A DNA stretch of 64,000 nucleotides from Halostella litorea (GCF_004785955.1 NZ_SJER01000005.1:248001-312000); one strand, 5' to 3'. Positions 24,522 through 33,219 are shown, numbered from the stretch's first letter. Notes: generated by a model from the sequence alone, not told the origin. A program made the numbers and translations.

Positions 24522-25157
24522 ATGTACTCTCTCGACATCGACTTTCCCACAGACGCGATCGCCGGCGGAACGAACCTGCTGGTCGTCGGACCGTCGATGA
24601 GCGGGAAGCGCGGCCTCGTCCTCGACGTGCTCGCGGACGGGTACGCCGACGACGACGGGGTGGTCGTGGTCACGACCCAGAACGGCCCGGACGAGGTCCA
24701 CGACGGGATCACCGACCGGCTCGACGTCGACTCCGTCAGCGGGCTGGGCGTGGTCGACTGCACCGGGCAGGAGGGGCCGGCCTCCGGCGACGACCGCATC
24801 CGCCGCGTCTCGTCGCCGCGGGACCTCACCGGCATCGGGATGGAGAGCTCGGACCTGATCGACATGTTCACCGACCGGGGCTACCGGCCCCGGACCGCGT
24901 TCGACTCCCTGTCGCAACTGCTGATGTACGCCGACGTGAAGACGGTGTTTCGCTTCCTCCACATCTTCACCGGGCGCATCGGCGCGGCCGACGCGCTCGG
25001 CCTGTACACGCTCGACAGCGAGGCCCACGACGAGCAGACCGCCCACACGATCCGGCAGCTGTTCGACGGGATGATACAGACGAAAGTGGACGACGACGGG
25101 CGCGCGTTTCGCGTACGCGGGCTGCCCGGCGCCGACGACGGCTGGACCCGGTTCTAG
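24522..25157 (+). CDS. RAD55-like P-loop protein beside the pilus motor genes
   Basis: A 211-residue RecA/RAD55-like protein. The P-loop is GPSMSGKRG: the lysine is kept, but the following Ser/Thr that binds magnesium is arginine. Further elements are LLVVGP, VVVVTTQNGPDEV and LHIFTGRIGAADALGLYTL (Walker B-like region with no clear acidic end). Related haloarchaeal proteins are thought to be signalling ATPases; that is inference. The start MYSLDIDFP is firm because upstream sequence belongs to the opposite-strand mutase gene. Its stop overlaps the convergent DUF5793-like gene by 4 bases. Confidence 0.75.
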   Translation: MYSLDIDFPTDAIAGGTNLLVVGPSMSGKRGLVLDVLADGYADDDGVVVVTTQNGPDEVHDGITDRLDVDSVSGLGVVDCTGQEGPASGDDRIRRVSSPRDLTGIGMESSDLIDMFTDRGYRPRTAFDSLSQLLMYADVKTVFRFLHIFTGRIGAADALGLYTLDSEAHDEQTAHTIRQLFDGMIQTKVDDDGRAFRVRGLPGADDGWTRF

Positions 25158-25627
25158 AGTTCGACGCCGCTCGGGATGAGGCTGTGCTGTCTGAGCAGGT
25201 TCCCCTCCCTGTTGTACACGAGGAAGGTCCGCTTGTCGTAGACGACCAGCTCCTCGCCGTCGACGTAGATCCGGACCTCGTACCGGCCGTCGTCGTCGGC
25301 GGCCTCCTCGCCGTAGCGTCTGGCCGCGCGGATGAACGCGAGCACGTCGTCGGCGTCCTCGTTCAGTTCGAGGATGAAATCGCCCGTCACCCGGTTGGTG
25401 ACGCTGACGACGCCCGTCGCGTCCGGGTCGTCGATCGCAGACTGGAGGCGCAACGCGACGTCCGTGCCGTCCGCGTCGAGGAACTCCCCGTCCGCGCCTG
25501 TCAACTGCTCCTCGAGCGTGGACGCCGGTCCCTCGAAATCGATCCGTACGGTCGGCTTCGCCGGGTCCCCGCCCTCGTCGACCCAGTCAACGTCGCTCAC
25601 GTCAAGCGTGAAGTAGTCGCGCCTCAT
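25154..25627 (-). CDS. Conserved haloarchaeal protein, probable DUF5793
   Basis: A 157-residue acidic protein beginning MRRDYFTLDVSDVDWVDEGG, which matches my memory of haloarchaeal DUF5793. The C-terminal half predicts a beta-strand-rich domain (YEVRIYVDGEELVVYDKRTF). No signal peptide, membrane helix or catalytic motif. It sits divergently from pilB and converges on the RAD55-like gene. Function unknown. Confidence 0.75.
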   Translation of the reverse strand: MRRDYFTLDVSDVDWVDEGGDPAKPTVRIDFEGPASTLEEQLTGADGEFLDADGTDVALRLQSAIDDPDATGVVSVTNRVTGDFILELNEDADDVLAFIRAARRYGEEAADDDGRYEVRIYVDGEELVVYDKRTFLVYNREGNLLRQHSLIPSGVEL

Positions 25628-25842
25628 TCCCTGTCAGGTGCTACGGTCTCGCCGGGTATGAACGTAACGCCCGAGGCACCTCGCCGGAGGGCGGATCCGG
25701 GATGACACGCCCCACGGCGGTCGCGGGTCGCCGCGGGCGGGTGAGCGCGCCGCCAGGCCCGGCCGTCCAATTTAAGTCCCGTCGACCCAACTTTTCCCCA
25801 AGTGAACCGTATCGGGACAGGTAGCCGTTTCAGTGGGTGACA

Positions 25843-27711
25843 ATGGCAGGGGACCCGGAGCACCGACGGGATCGAACGGGGGCGGACACGTCCGATGACC
25901 CGCAGGACGACGCCGACGACAGCGCCGACCCCGACCCCGGAAACGACGGCCGGGAACCGGCCGACGCCGCCGAGCGGGAGGGCAGGGAGCCGCCGGATTC
26001 CGGCCCGCGCGACGAACCGGCGCGGTCCGACGAACCGCACGGCGTCGCCGACGCCGTCCACGGAGCGCCGTCCACCCCGGAGACGGAGGCCGAGTCGGAC
26101 TCCACGTTCGACGCACTCAGACGGCGGATCCGGCGGGCGGTCGAGATGCTCCGGGGGTCGACTATCTCCCCGGAGAACTACGACCCGTCGCGGCACGGTC
26201 GGATCGTCACGTTCGACGGGATTGACGGCCACGAGGAGGTCGATCGGTACTGGGTGAACGCCCCCTTCGCGTTCGTGTCGATCCTCTTCGACCCCGAGGA
26301 GAACAAACACCTGTACCACGTCGTCGAGCCGGAACTCGACACCGACGAGTACGCACTGCTCGAGGCGCTGTTCGAGGACATCCGCGACCCGCTCATCTAC
26401 CGGCAGGACGTCAACGAGTCGAACGTGGAGGCGGTGCTCGCCGAGGAGCTCCGCGAACACCTCGAACGCTACGGCGCGGATGTCGACATGCGGACCTTCC
26501 ATACGCTGTTTTACTACCTCTACCGGGCGTTCCGCGGGTTCAACAAGATCGACCCGATCATGCGGGACGCGCACATCGAGGACGTCTCCTGTGACGGGTA
26601 CGACCTGCCCCTGTTCGTCTACCACGACGAGTACACCGACATCGAGACGAACGTCTCCTTCGAGCGCGACGAACTCGACAACTTCGTCGTCCGGCTGGCC
26701 CAACACTCCGGCCGCCACATTTCGGTCGGCGACCCCATGGTCGAGACGACGCTCCCGGACGGGAGCCGCGCCGAACTCGCGCTCGGCGAGGAGGTGACGC
26801 CCCGCGGGTCCGCGTTTACCATCCGGAAGTACGCCGACGAGCCGTTCACGCCGGTCGACCTGCTGGAGTACGGCACGTTCAACGTCGACCAGATGGCGTA
26901 CCTCTGGCTGGCCATCGAGAACAACAAGAGCCTCGTGTTCGCCGGCGGGACGGCGTCGGGCAAGACCACGTCGATGAACGCCATCTCGATGTTCATCCCG
27001 CCGCGGTCGAAGGTGCTGACCATCGAGGACACCCGCGAACTGACGCTGTACCACGACAACTGGCTCTCTAGCGTCACCCGCGACCGCCTCTCGGAGGGCA
27101 ACGACATCACGATGTACGACCTCCTGCGGTCCGCGCTGCGCCACCGCCCCGAGTACATCGTCGTCGGCGAGGTCCGCGGCGAGGAGGCGATCACGCTGTT
27201 CCAGGCGATGAACACCGGCCACACCACCTACTCGACGATGCACGCCGACAGCGTCCGCACCGTCATCAACCGCCTGGAGAACGAGCCGATCAACGTCCCG
27301 CGGGCGATGGTCCAGAGCCTTGACGTGCTCTGCGTCCAGACGCTCACCCGGTTCGAGGGCGAGCGCGTCCGCCGCAACAAGACGATAGCCGAGATAGAGG
27401 GCATCGACCAGCGCACAGGCGAACTCGACTACTCGACGGCCTTCACGTGGGACCCGAGCGACGACACCTTCTCGCGGGGCGACAGCAAGTTGCTCGACGA
27501 GATCCGCGACGACAACGGGTGGAACCAGTCGGAGCTGTTGCGCGAACTGCAGCGCCGCCGCGAGTTCCTCCGGTTCCTCTGGGACAACGGCGTGACCGAC
27601 TACCGCCGCTTCACCGCGATGATAAACGACTACTACTCGGACCCCGAGGCGGCGATGGACTCGATCGAGGGGGACGGCGACCCGCTCGAAACCGAGCCGG
27701 CCACCGACTGA
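25843..27711 (+). CDS. pilB: Type IV pilus assembly ATPase PilB (GspE/TadA family)
   Basis: A 622-residue secretion ATPase that powers pilin polymerisation at the cytoplasmic face. After an acidic disordered N-terminus of about 110 residues comes an N-terminal domain and a RecA-like motor: Walker A GGTASGKT at about residues 368-375, Asp box IEDTRELTL, Walker B VVGEVRGEE near 440 and His box STMHADS near 465. I chose the ATG; a GTG two codons upstream is also possible. Its stop overlaps pilC (TGATG), so they form an operon. No pilin or prepilin peptidase gene is nearby. Confidence 0.93.
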   Translation: MAGDPEHRRDRTGADTSDDPQDDADDSADPDPGNDGREPADAAEREGREPPDSGPRDEPARSDEPHGVADAVHGAPSTPETEAESDSTFDALRRRIRRAVEMLRGSTISPENYDPSRHGRIVTFDGIDGHEEVDRYWVNAPFAFVSILFDPEENKHLYHVVEPELDTDEYALLEALFEDIRDPLIYRQDVNESNVEAVLAEELREHLERYGADVDMRTFHTLFYYLYRAFRGFNKIDPIMRDAHIEDVSCDGYDLPLFVYHDEYTDIETNVSFERDELDNFVVRLAQHSGRHISVGDPMVETTLPDGSRAELALGEEVTPRGSAFTIRKYADEPFTPVDLLEYGTFNVDQMAYLWLAIENNKSLVFAGGTASGKTTSMNAISMFIPPRSKVLTIEDTRELTLYHDNWLSSVTRDRLSEGNDITMYDLLRSALRHRPEYIVVGEVRGEEAITLFQAMNTGHTTYSTMHADSVRTVINRLENEPINVPRAMVQSLDVLCVQTLTRFEGERVRRNKTIAEIEGIDQRTGELDYSTAFTWDPSDDTFSRGDSKLLDEIRDDNGWNQSELLRELQRRREFLRFLWDNGVTDYRRFTAMINDYYSDPEAAMDSIEGDGDPLETEPATD

Positions 27712-29804
27712 TGGCGCTCGTCAACTACCTCCCGCTGGTCGTCGCCGTCGTCGTCCTGCTGCCGGTCGCGCTCGCGCCGGTCAGCGTCCGGGCGGACCGC
27801 GTCGTCACCCGGTTCGCCATGGTCACGTTCGGCGACTACGTGGACGACAGGGGCCGAAAGCGGGCGCGGCGAAGCCGCCTGCTCCGCGCGGCGCAACTGC
27901 CGACGACGTACCGCATCTACGCGGCGAAGACGCTGTTTTTCGCCACCCTGGTCGCGCTTGCCGGGAGCGTGCTCGCGACGTACGTCATCTGGGGGGTGCT
28001 CACGCTGCTCGCTGTGGACCCGGCGACGATCCGGGAGACGCTGCCCGAACAGCTCTCCGTCCTCGCCGGCGTCGGCGGCGTGACGAGCGTGTCGCCGACC
28101 CAGCTCCTCGTGCTCCTGCTCGCCGCCGGCCTGACGCTTGGTACCGTCGGCGGGCTGACGACCTACTGGCTCCGCTGGTGGTATCCGGCGAACCGAGCCG
28201 AGGGCCGCGCCGACCGGATCGACGTGACGATGCCACAGATGGTGGCGTTCGTGTACGCGCTCTCCCGGAGCGGGATGCCGTTCCCGAAGGTGATGCGTAT
28301 CCTCTCGGAGAACCGCAACGTGTACGGCGAGGCGGCCGACGAGATGCGGGTCGCCGTCCGCAACGTCGAGCTGTTCGGCATGGACATGATAACGGCGCTG
28401 ACGACGATGAGCCGCCGATCGCCCAGCGACGACTTCAAGGAGTTCGGCGAGAACCTCGTCAGCGTCCTCCAGAGCGGGCGGAGCCTCTCGGAGTTCCTCC
28501 GCCAGCAGTACGAGCAGTACCAGGACGAGGCCGAGGCCCAGCAGGAGCAACTGCTCAACCTCCTGGCGACGATAGCCGAGGCGTACGTCACCGTGCTGGT
28601 CGCGGGGCCGCTCTTTCTCATCACCATCCTCGTGGTCATCGGCATCACGGTCAGCGACACGCTCCCCCTGTTGCGGGTCGTGGTGTACGTCCTGCTGCCG
28701 GTCGGCAACATTGCGTTCGTGCTTTATCTGGGCTCGGTGATGGGGTCGTACACGGGGACCGTTCGCCGGACCGACGCCGACGACGTGGGCCAGCCGATCC
28801 CCGACGTCCGCCGCGCCGGACCGGCCCGTTCCGACGGCGGCCGGCCCGGCGGGGACCACCCGAACGTCGAGCGGCTCCGGGCCCATCGCCGGTTCCGCTG
28901 GGTTCGGAACCGGCTCGGCCAGCCCGTCCAGACGGTGCTCGACGACCCCACGACGCTGCTATGGGTCACCGTTCCGATCGCGGTGGTCGTGACGGCGCTC
29001 CGGTTCCCGTCGTCGATGGTCGACGGGCGGGTCACCGCCGCCGGCCTCGACGACCTACTGATCCAGGCGGCGCTTTTCGTCATCGGCTCGTTTGCCCTCG
29101 CCTACGAGGTGCACAAGCGACGCATCGAGGCCATCGAGGCGTCGATCCCCGACTTCCTCGACCGACTGGCGAGCGTCAACGAGGCGGGGATGACAGTCGT
29201 CGAGAGCCTGAACCGCGTCCGGAGCGGCGAACTCGGGGCGTTGAACCGCGAACTCGACCGCATCTGGGCGGACATCCAGTGGGGCGCCGACGTCGACGCC
29301 GCGCTCCGGCGGTTCGAAGGGCGGATGCGGACCCCGACCGTCTCGCGGGTGGTCACGCTCATCACGCAGGCGATGAACGCCAGCGGCGACCTCTCGACCG
29401 TGCTCCGCATCACCGCCTCGCAGGCCAAGGCCGACCGCCGCCTCAAGCGCGAACGGCGACAGGAGATGCTGACGTACGTCGTCGTCGTGTACGTCTCCTT
29501 CGGCGTGTTCCTCATCATCATCGCGGCGCTGAACAACGTCCTCATCCCGAACCTCCCGGAGGGGAGCATCGTGGCGAACGACACGCCGAGCCAGATACGG
29601 AACATGGAGTCGCTCCAGACCGTGGGGAACCTCGGCAGCCTGAACGAGGCGGCGTACACGCTCGTGTTCTTCCACACGACGGTTATCCACGGGGTCTGCT
29701 CGGGGTTCGTCGCCGGGCAGATGAGCGGCGGCCGGATCCGCGACGGGGCGAAACACGCCGCCATCCTGCTCGCGCTGGCGTACGGCGCCTTCCTCGTCAT
29801 GTGA
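27711..29804 (+). CDS. pilC: Type IV pilus membrane platform protein PilC (TadC/GspF family)
   Basis: A 697-residue membrane protein with two type II secretion F domains. The first includes MPQMVAFVYALSRSGMPFPK and the second SIPDFLDRLASVNEAGMTVV, each followed by membrane helices. The archaeal type has several helices at both ends (last one near HAAILLALAYGAFLVM). It anchors PilB and moves pilins out of the membrane. Start is the ATG inside the pilB stop codon. Confidence 0.93.
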   Translation: MALVNYLPLVVAVVVLLPVALAPVSVRADRVVTRFAMVTFGDYVDDRGRKRARRSRLLRAAQLPTTYRIYAAKTLFFATLVALAGSVLATYVIWGVLTLLAVDPATIRETLPEQLSVLAGVGGVTSVSPTQLLVLLLAAGLTLGTVGGLTTYWLRWWYPANRAEGRADRIDVTMPQMVAFVYALSRSGMPFPKVMRILSENRNVYGEAADEMRVAVRNVELFGMDMITALTTMSRRSPSDDFKEFGENLVSVLQSGRSLSEFLRQQYEQYQDEAEAQQEQLLNLLATIAEAYVTVLVAGPLFLITILVVIGITVSDTLPLLRVVVYVLLPVGNIAFVLYLGSVMGSYTGTVRRTDADDVGQPIPDVRRAGPARSDGGRPGGDHPNVERLRAHRRFRWVRNRLGQPVQTVLDDPTTLLWVTVPIAVVVTALRFPSSMVDGRVTAAGLDDLLIQAALFVIGSFALAYEVHKRRIEAIEASIPDFLDRLASVNEAGMTVVESLNRVRSGELGALNRELDRIWADIQWGADVDAALRRFEGRMRTPTVSRVVTLITQAMNASGDLSTVLRITASQAKADRRLKRERRQEMLTYVVVVYVSFGVFLIIIAALNNVLIPNLPEGSIVANDTPSQIRNMESLQTVGNLGSLNEAAYTLVFFHTTVIHGVCSGFVAGQMSGGRIRDGAKHAAILLALAYGAFLVM

Positions 29805-29841
29805 TCGCCGGGGTTAACGAGGCACGCCCCGAACGACCGCC

Positions 29842-30492
29842 ATGGACCGCGACCCCGCCGCCGTGCGGGACACGTACGACCGCATCGCCGGCCACTTCGC
29901 GAAGACCCGCGAGTACCCCTGGCCGGAGGTCGAGTCCTTCCTCGACGACGCGCCCGCGGGCGGCGTGGCCCTCGATCTGGGCTGTGGCAACGGCCGCCAC
30001 GCCGAACTGCTGGCCGAGCAGGCCGACCGGGTCGTCGGCGCGGACGTGAGCCGCGGGCTGCTGGAGACGGCCCGCGACCGCGCCGCCGAGCGCGGGTTCC
30101 CCGTCGACCTCCTGCAGTGCGACGCCGCCGCCGTTCCGCTCGCCGACGACGCCGTCGCCGTCGCGGTGTACGTCGCCACGCTCCACCACCTCCCCGACCG
30201 CGCGGCCCGCATCGCGAGCCTGGACGAACTCGCCCGCGTCCTCGCCGCGGACGGCGTCGCGCTCGTCAGCGCATGGAGCACGGCCCACGACCGCTTCGAC
30301 GCCGACGAGGGGTTCGACACCACCGTCGACTGGACGCTCCCCGACGGCGAGACGGTCCCGCGGTTCTACCACGTGTACTCGCCGGCGGAGTTCGAGGCGG
30401 ACCTGCGCGACAGCGACCTGACGGTCCGGGAGGCGTTCGTCTCCAGCGGCAACTGCTACGCCGCCGTCGAACCCGCGCCCGCCGGCGACTGA
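29842..30492 (+). CDS. SAM-dependent methyltransferase, Trm9/ALKBH8-like
   Basis: A 216-residue class I methyltransferase. The N-terminus YDRIAGHFAKTREYPWPEVE is the signature of the Trm9/ALKBH8 methyltransferase group, which methylates wobble-uridine carboxymethyl side chains in tRNA. SAM motif I is LDLGCGNGRHAELL, followed by VVGADVSRGLLETA and the substrate segment VATLHHLPDRAARI. A tRNA role is likely but not proven; the substrate in haloarchaea is uncertain. It begins 37 bases after pilC and lies before tRNA-Gly. Confidence 0.82.
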   Translation: MDRDPAAVRDTYDRIAGHFAKTREYPWPEVESFLDDAPAGGVALDLGCGNGRHAELLAEQADRVVGADVSRGLLETARDRAAERGFPVDLLQCDAAAVPLADDAVAVAVYVATLHHLPDRAARIASLDELARVLAADGVALVSAWSTAHDRFDADEGFDTTVDWTLPDGETVPRFYHVYSPAEFEADLRDSDLTVREAFVSSGNCYAAVEPAPAGD

Positions 30493-30534
30493 AAGGACAA
30501 CGCCCTTATTGCAGGACGAGTTAGCCGTGCGTGA

Positions 30535-30545
30535 GCGCCGATGGT
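30535..30545 (+). repeat. Copy of the tRNA-Gly 5' end
   Basis: The 11 bases gcgccgatggt exactly match the first 11 bases of the tRNA-Gly gene 70 bases downstream. A stable hairpin (gcaaaccc, 5-base loop, gggtttgc) follows. This may be the 5' remnant of a tRNA copy. Confidence 0.5.
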
Positions 30546-30604
30546 GAGCAAACCCGAGACGGGTTTGCGAACTGCGGGGCGCGAGCGAACGAAGTGATCG
30601 ACGT

Positions 30605-30675
30605 GCGCCGATGGTCTAGTGGCAGGACCTGAGCCTTCCAAGCTCATGGCCCGGGTTCAAATCCCGGTCGGCGCA
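30605..30675 (+). tRNA. tRNA-Gly (anticodon UCC)
   Basis: A 71-base cloverleaf: acceptor GCGCCGA with TCGGCGC, D-arm TGGTCTAGTGGCAGGACC, anticodon stem TGAGC/GCTCA around loop CTTCCAA (anticodon TCC), and T-arm CCGGGTTCAAATCCCGG. Discriminator A, no encoded CCA, no intron. The downstream 180 bases contain copies of its 3' end. Confidence 0.96.
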
Positions 30676-30851
30676 TAATCGGCTCGAACGAACGTGAGAG
30701 CCGTGTATGTGAAACCGAGGGATTTGAACTACGCGAACGCGAGCGCCAGCGAGCGTTCGCCATCGAGTTCAAATCCCGGTCGGCGCACTCCTGCGGTCGT
30801 TTGCCGACCGACTTCCCGCCCACTGCGCTCGCGGGAATCCCGGTCGGCGCA
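30655..30851 (+). repeat. Three direct copies of the tRNA-Gly 3' end
   Basis: The sequence gttcaaatcccggtcggcg plus ca (the tRNA 3' end, 30655-30675) recurs exactly at 30767-30787. Its last 16 bases recur at 30836-30851. An inverted T-arm piece, gggatttgaac, lies at 30719-30729. The layout is that of attachment sites left by elements that inserted at the tRNA and were lost, or of tRNA fragments. No integrase gene is present. Confidence 0.75.
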
Positions 30852-31007
30852 TTTCCACTGCAAACCGACGTGAGCAGTGCAATCGCTCACCGGAGTTTGA
30901 ACCCTGCCAGTCGCGTGGTCCGAACGCCGCGTCATTGCCGACGCGGGGTCGCCGTCCGGTCGGACGGTGTCACCGGGTATTTATCCGCCCCCTCCCAACG
31001 GCGGGAC
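30676..31007. other. Intergenic region after tRNA-Gly
   Basis: I see no protein gene in these 332 bases. They carry the tRNA 3'-end copies described separately, GC-rich haloarchaeal-style inverted repeats (gcgaacgcgagcgccagcg), another T-arm-like piece on the minus strand (gagtttgaaccctgcc near 30893) and the uridine phosphorylase promoter at the right end. Confidence 0.6.
30978..30984 (+). promoter_or_regulatory. TATA element of the uridine phosphorylase gene
   Basis: The sequence tatttat is centred about 27 nt before the ATG, pointing to a leaderless transcript. Confidence 0.55.
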
Positions 31008-31829
31008 ATGCCCGGAGACAGCGAGGACCCCAACGAGGACGTGCAGTACCACCTCGAAGTCAGCGCGGAGGACATGGCCGACGCCGTCCTGTTGCCCGGC
31101 AACCCCGAGCGCGTCGACAAGATCACGGCGCTGTGGGACGACCACGAGGAGCGAGCGTACCACCGCGAGTACCGCACCGCGACCGGGACGTACGAGGGCG
31201 CGCCGATCAGCGTCACCTCCACGGGGATCGGCTCGCCGTCGGCGGCCATCGCCGTCGAGGAACTGGCCCGCGTCGGCGTCGACACGTTCATCCGCGTCGG
31301 CTCCTGCGGGGCGATCCAGCCGGAGGCGTCCGTCGGCGACCTGATCATCACCACCGGCGCGGTGCGACAGGAGGGGACCACCGACGAGTACGTCCGCGAG
31401 GACTACCCGGCGAACGCGAACCACGAAGTCGTCTCGGCGCTGGTCGCCGCCGCGGAGCGGCTTGGCTACGACTACCACACCGGGATCACGACGAGCACCG
31501 ACAGCTTCTACGCCGGCCAGGGCCGCCCCGGCTTCGAGGGGTTCGAGGCCGCCGGCAGCGACGAACTCGTGGAGAACCTGAAGGAGGTGAACGTGACGAA
31601 CCTGGAGATGGAGGCAAGCGCCATCCTCACGCTCGCGAACATCTACGGCCTGCGCGCCGGCGCGGTCTGTTCCGTCTACGCCAACCGCGAGACCGGCGAG
31701 TTCCGCACGGAGGGCGAAAGCCGCGCCGCCGAGACGGCGTCGCTCGCCGTCAAACTGCTGGCGAAGATGGACGAGAAGAAGGCCGAGGCCGGCGTCGACG
31801 AGTGGCACGCCGGGCTGAGCCTGGACTGA
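31008..31829 (+). CDS. udp: Uridine phosphorylase
   Basis: A 273-residue hexameric-type nucleoside phosphorylase. It splits uridine with phosphate into uracil and ribose 1-phosphate. Phosphate- and nucleoside-binding elements are visible: LLPGNPERV, RVGSCGAIQPEASVGDLI and NLEMEASAILTLANIYGL (base/ribose glutamate region). SVYANRETGEF is as in uridine phosphorylases rather than purine enzymes. Start MPGDSEDPNEDVQYHLEV, favoured by TATA spacing. Cytidine deaminase upstream in the window supplies uridine. Confidence 0.92.
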   Translation: MPGDSEDPNEDVQYHLEVSAEDMADAVLLPGNPERVDKITALWDDHEERAYHREYRTATGTYEGAPISVTSTGIGSPSAAIAVEELARVGVDTFIRVGSCGAIQPEASVGDLIITTGAVRQEGTTDEYVREDYPANANHEVVSALVAAAERLGYDYHTGITTSTDSFYAGQGRPGFEGFEAAGSDELVENLKEVNVTNLEMEASAILTLANIYGLRAGAVCSVYANRETGEFRTEGESRAAETASLAVKLLAKMDEKKAEAGVDEWHAGLSLD

Positions 31830-31849
31830 CCGCCGTGGCCGGGCGGACC

Positions 31850-31868
31850 CGCTCCGCGCTGCGGAGCG
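31850..31868 (+). terminator. Hairpin after the uridine phosphorylase gene
   Basis: A perfect 8-bp stem (cgctccgc, gct loop, gcggagcg) starts 21 bases past the stop codon. There is no clear T-tract, so it could be a processing or termination element, or simply one of the GC-rich inverted repeats in this gap. Confidence 0.4.
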
Positions 31869-31924
31869 TGGTCCGATACGGGGAAGGGCAGGCTGTCGGC
31901 AACTGGCGAAATCGTCGAGCATCC

Positions 31925-32031
31925 GCGCGAGCGAAGCGAGCGCGGTTCGCCGCGAGTGAGCGAAGCGAACGAGCGGAGTTTTTGGCCGAGCTTTTTGTCG
32001 GGAGGGTGCCCGCAGCAGGCCGGCGGCCTGC
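31925..32031. repeat. Haloarchaeal REP-like GC repeats between convergent genes
   Basis: The gap contains gcgagcgaagcgagcg, gagtgagcgaagcgaacg and a perfect 8-bp palindrome (gcaggccg, g, cggcctgc at 32015-32031) nested within gggtg and caccc. The cgagcgaagcgag motif recurs near the tRNA-Gly and the 52.1 kb gap. Confidence 0.5.
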
Positions 32032-32064
32032 GAGGACACCCGAGCGAGAAAAAGGTCGTCGTCG

Positions 32065-33219
32065 CTAGAGATCGGACCACGCCTTCAGGGCGCGGCCGTA
32101 CGACGAGATGTCGGCGATCCAGCGGGCGGCGATGGCCTTCTTCAGCGTCTCGGCGGGGAACGAGCCGAACGTGTTGAGCGGGAGCATCATCACGTCGTGG
32201 GCGACCGCCTCGTCGCCGACGGAGATGACCGTCCCCTTGTCCTTGTGGGTCCAGGTCTTCAGCGGGCGGCCCTCGACGGCGCGGGCGACGTTCTCGCCGG
32301 CGACCTCGGCGGCCTGCCAGGCGGCCTGCGCGGTCGGCGGTGCGGGCTGGTCGTTCTGCTCGATTATCGCGGAGTCGCCGATGGCGAACACGCGCTCGTC
32401 GCTGGTCTCGAAGGTGGCCTCGGCGTTGACGCGGTTGTGTTCCTTCTCCAGTTCCGCGCCGTCCAGCGCGTCGCGGCCGGTGATGCCGCCGGTCCAGAGG
32501 AACACGTCGTACTCCAGAGGCTCGCCCTCGTCGAAGTAGATGGCGTCCTCGCCGGCCTCCACGATGGGGTCGTCGGTGAGGATCTCGATGTCGGCCTCCT
32601 GAAGGCGCTTGCGGAGCGCGCCCTGCACTTCGGGGTCGTTACCGGGGAAGATCTCCTCTAAGGCTTCCACGAGGTAGATGTCGATGGGGGCTTGGTGCTC
32701 GTCGCGGAACTCGGCGATCTCGCCGGCACTCTGGATGCCCGACAGGCCGGCGCCGCCGACGACGACCTGCGCGGGGTCGTTGCGGGTGGCGTCCCGGGCG
32801 GCGGACTTGACTCGCTCGTGGATCTCCAGGGCGTCGTCGAGGCTCTTGAGGGTGAGCGAGTTCTCTGCCATCCCGTCGATGCCGTAGTAGGCGGTCTGGC
32901 TGCCCAGCGCGACGAGGACGTAGTCGTAGTCGATCTCGTCGCCGCCGGCCAGTTCGACCGTCCGGTCGTCGACGTCCACGTCCACGACCTCGTCCTCGAC
33001 GAAGCGGGTCGTCGGGGACTTGATCTCCTCGACGGGGATCGTGATGTTCTCCTGGACCGTCGGGTCCCGGATGCAGCGGTGGGACTCGTGGAGCACGAGG
33101 TGGTAGTCGGTGTCCGACACCCACGTCAGCTCGGCGGAGTTGCCGAGCTCGTCTTCGAGCTGCTGTATCGCGCCGGCGCCGGCATAGCCCGCGCCGAGCA
33201 CGACAACCTTGGCTGGCAT
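32065..33219 (-). CDS. Type II NADH dehydrogenase-like FAD oxidoreductase
   Basis: A 384-residue flavoprotein with two dinucleotide motifs: VVVLGAGYAGAGAIQQL for FAD at the N-terminus and VVVGGAGLSGIQSAGEIAE for NAD(P)H in the middle. The FAD-binding ERVFAIGDSA and the C-terminal TAQAAWQAAEVAGENVARA are typical of NDH-2/sulfide-quinone reductase relatives. The paired cysteines of sulfide-quinone reductases are not seen, so NADH:quinone oxidation is the better call. A C-terminal amphipathic segment could bind the membrane. I start at the ATG giving MPAKVVVLG. Confidence 0.88.
   Translation of the reverse strand: MPAKVVVLGAGYAGAGAIQQLEDELGNSAELTWVSDTDYHLVLHESHRCIRDPTVQENITIPVEEIKSPTTRFVEDEVVDVDVDDRTVELAGGDEIDYDYVLVALGSQTAYYGIDGMAENSLTLKSLDDALEIHERVKSAARDATRNDPAQVVVGGAGLSGIQSAGEIAEFRDEHQAPIDIYLVEALEEIFPGNDPEVQGALRKRLQEADIEILTDDPIVEAGEDAIYFDEGEPLEYDVFLWTGGITGRDALDGAELEKEHNRVNAEATFETSDERVFAIGDSAIIEQNDQPAPPTAQAAWQAAEVAGENVARAVEGRPLKTWTHKDKGTVISVGDEAVAHDVMMLPLNTFGSFPAETLKKAIAARWIADISSYGRALKAWSDL

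Noticed and set aside
25624..27243. A frame of about 540 codons opposite pilB
   Set aside because: Same kind of shadow; no domain, and it crosses the intergenic promoter region.
30535..30851. A second and third complete tRNA-Gly
   Set aside because: The copies hold only the 5' 11 bases or the 3' 16-21 bases; no complete cloverleaf can be drawn.
32065..33219. Sulfide:quinone reductase
   Set aside because: The paired redox cysteines of that enzyme are not seen; NDH-2-like is the better match.
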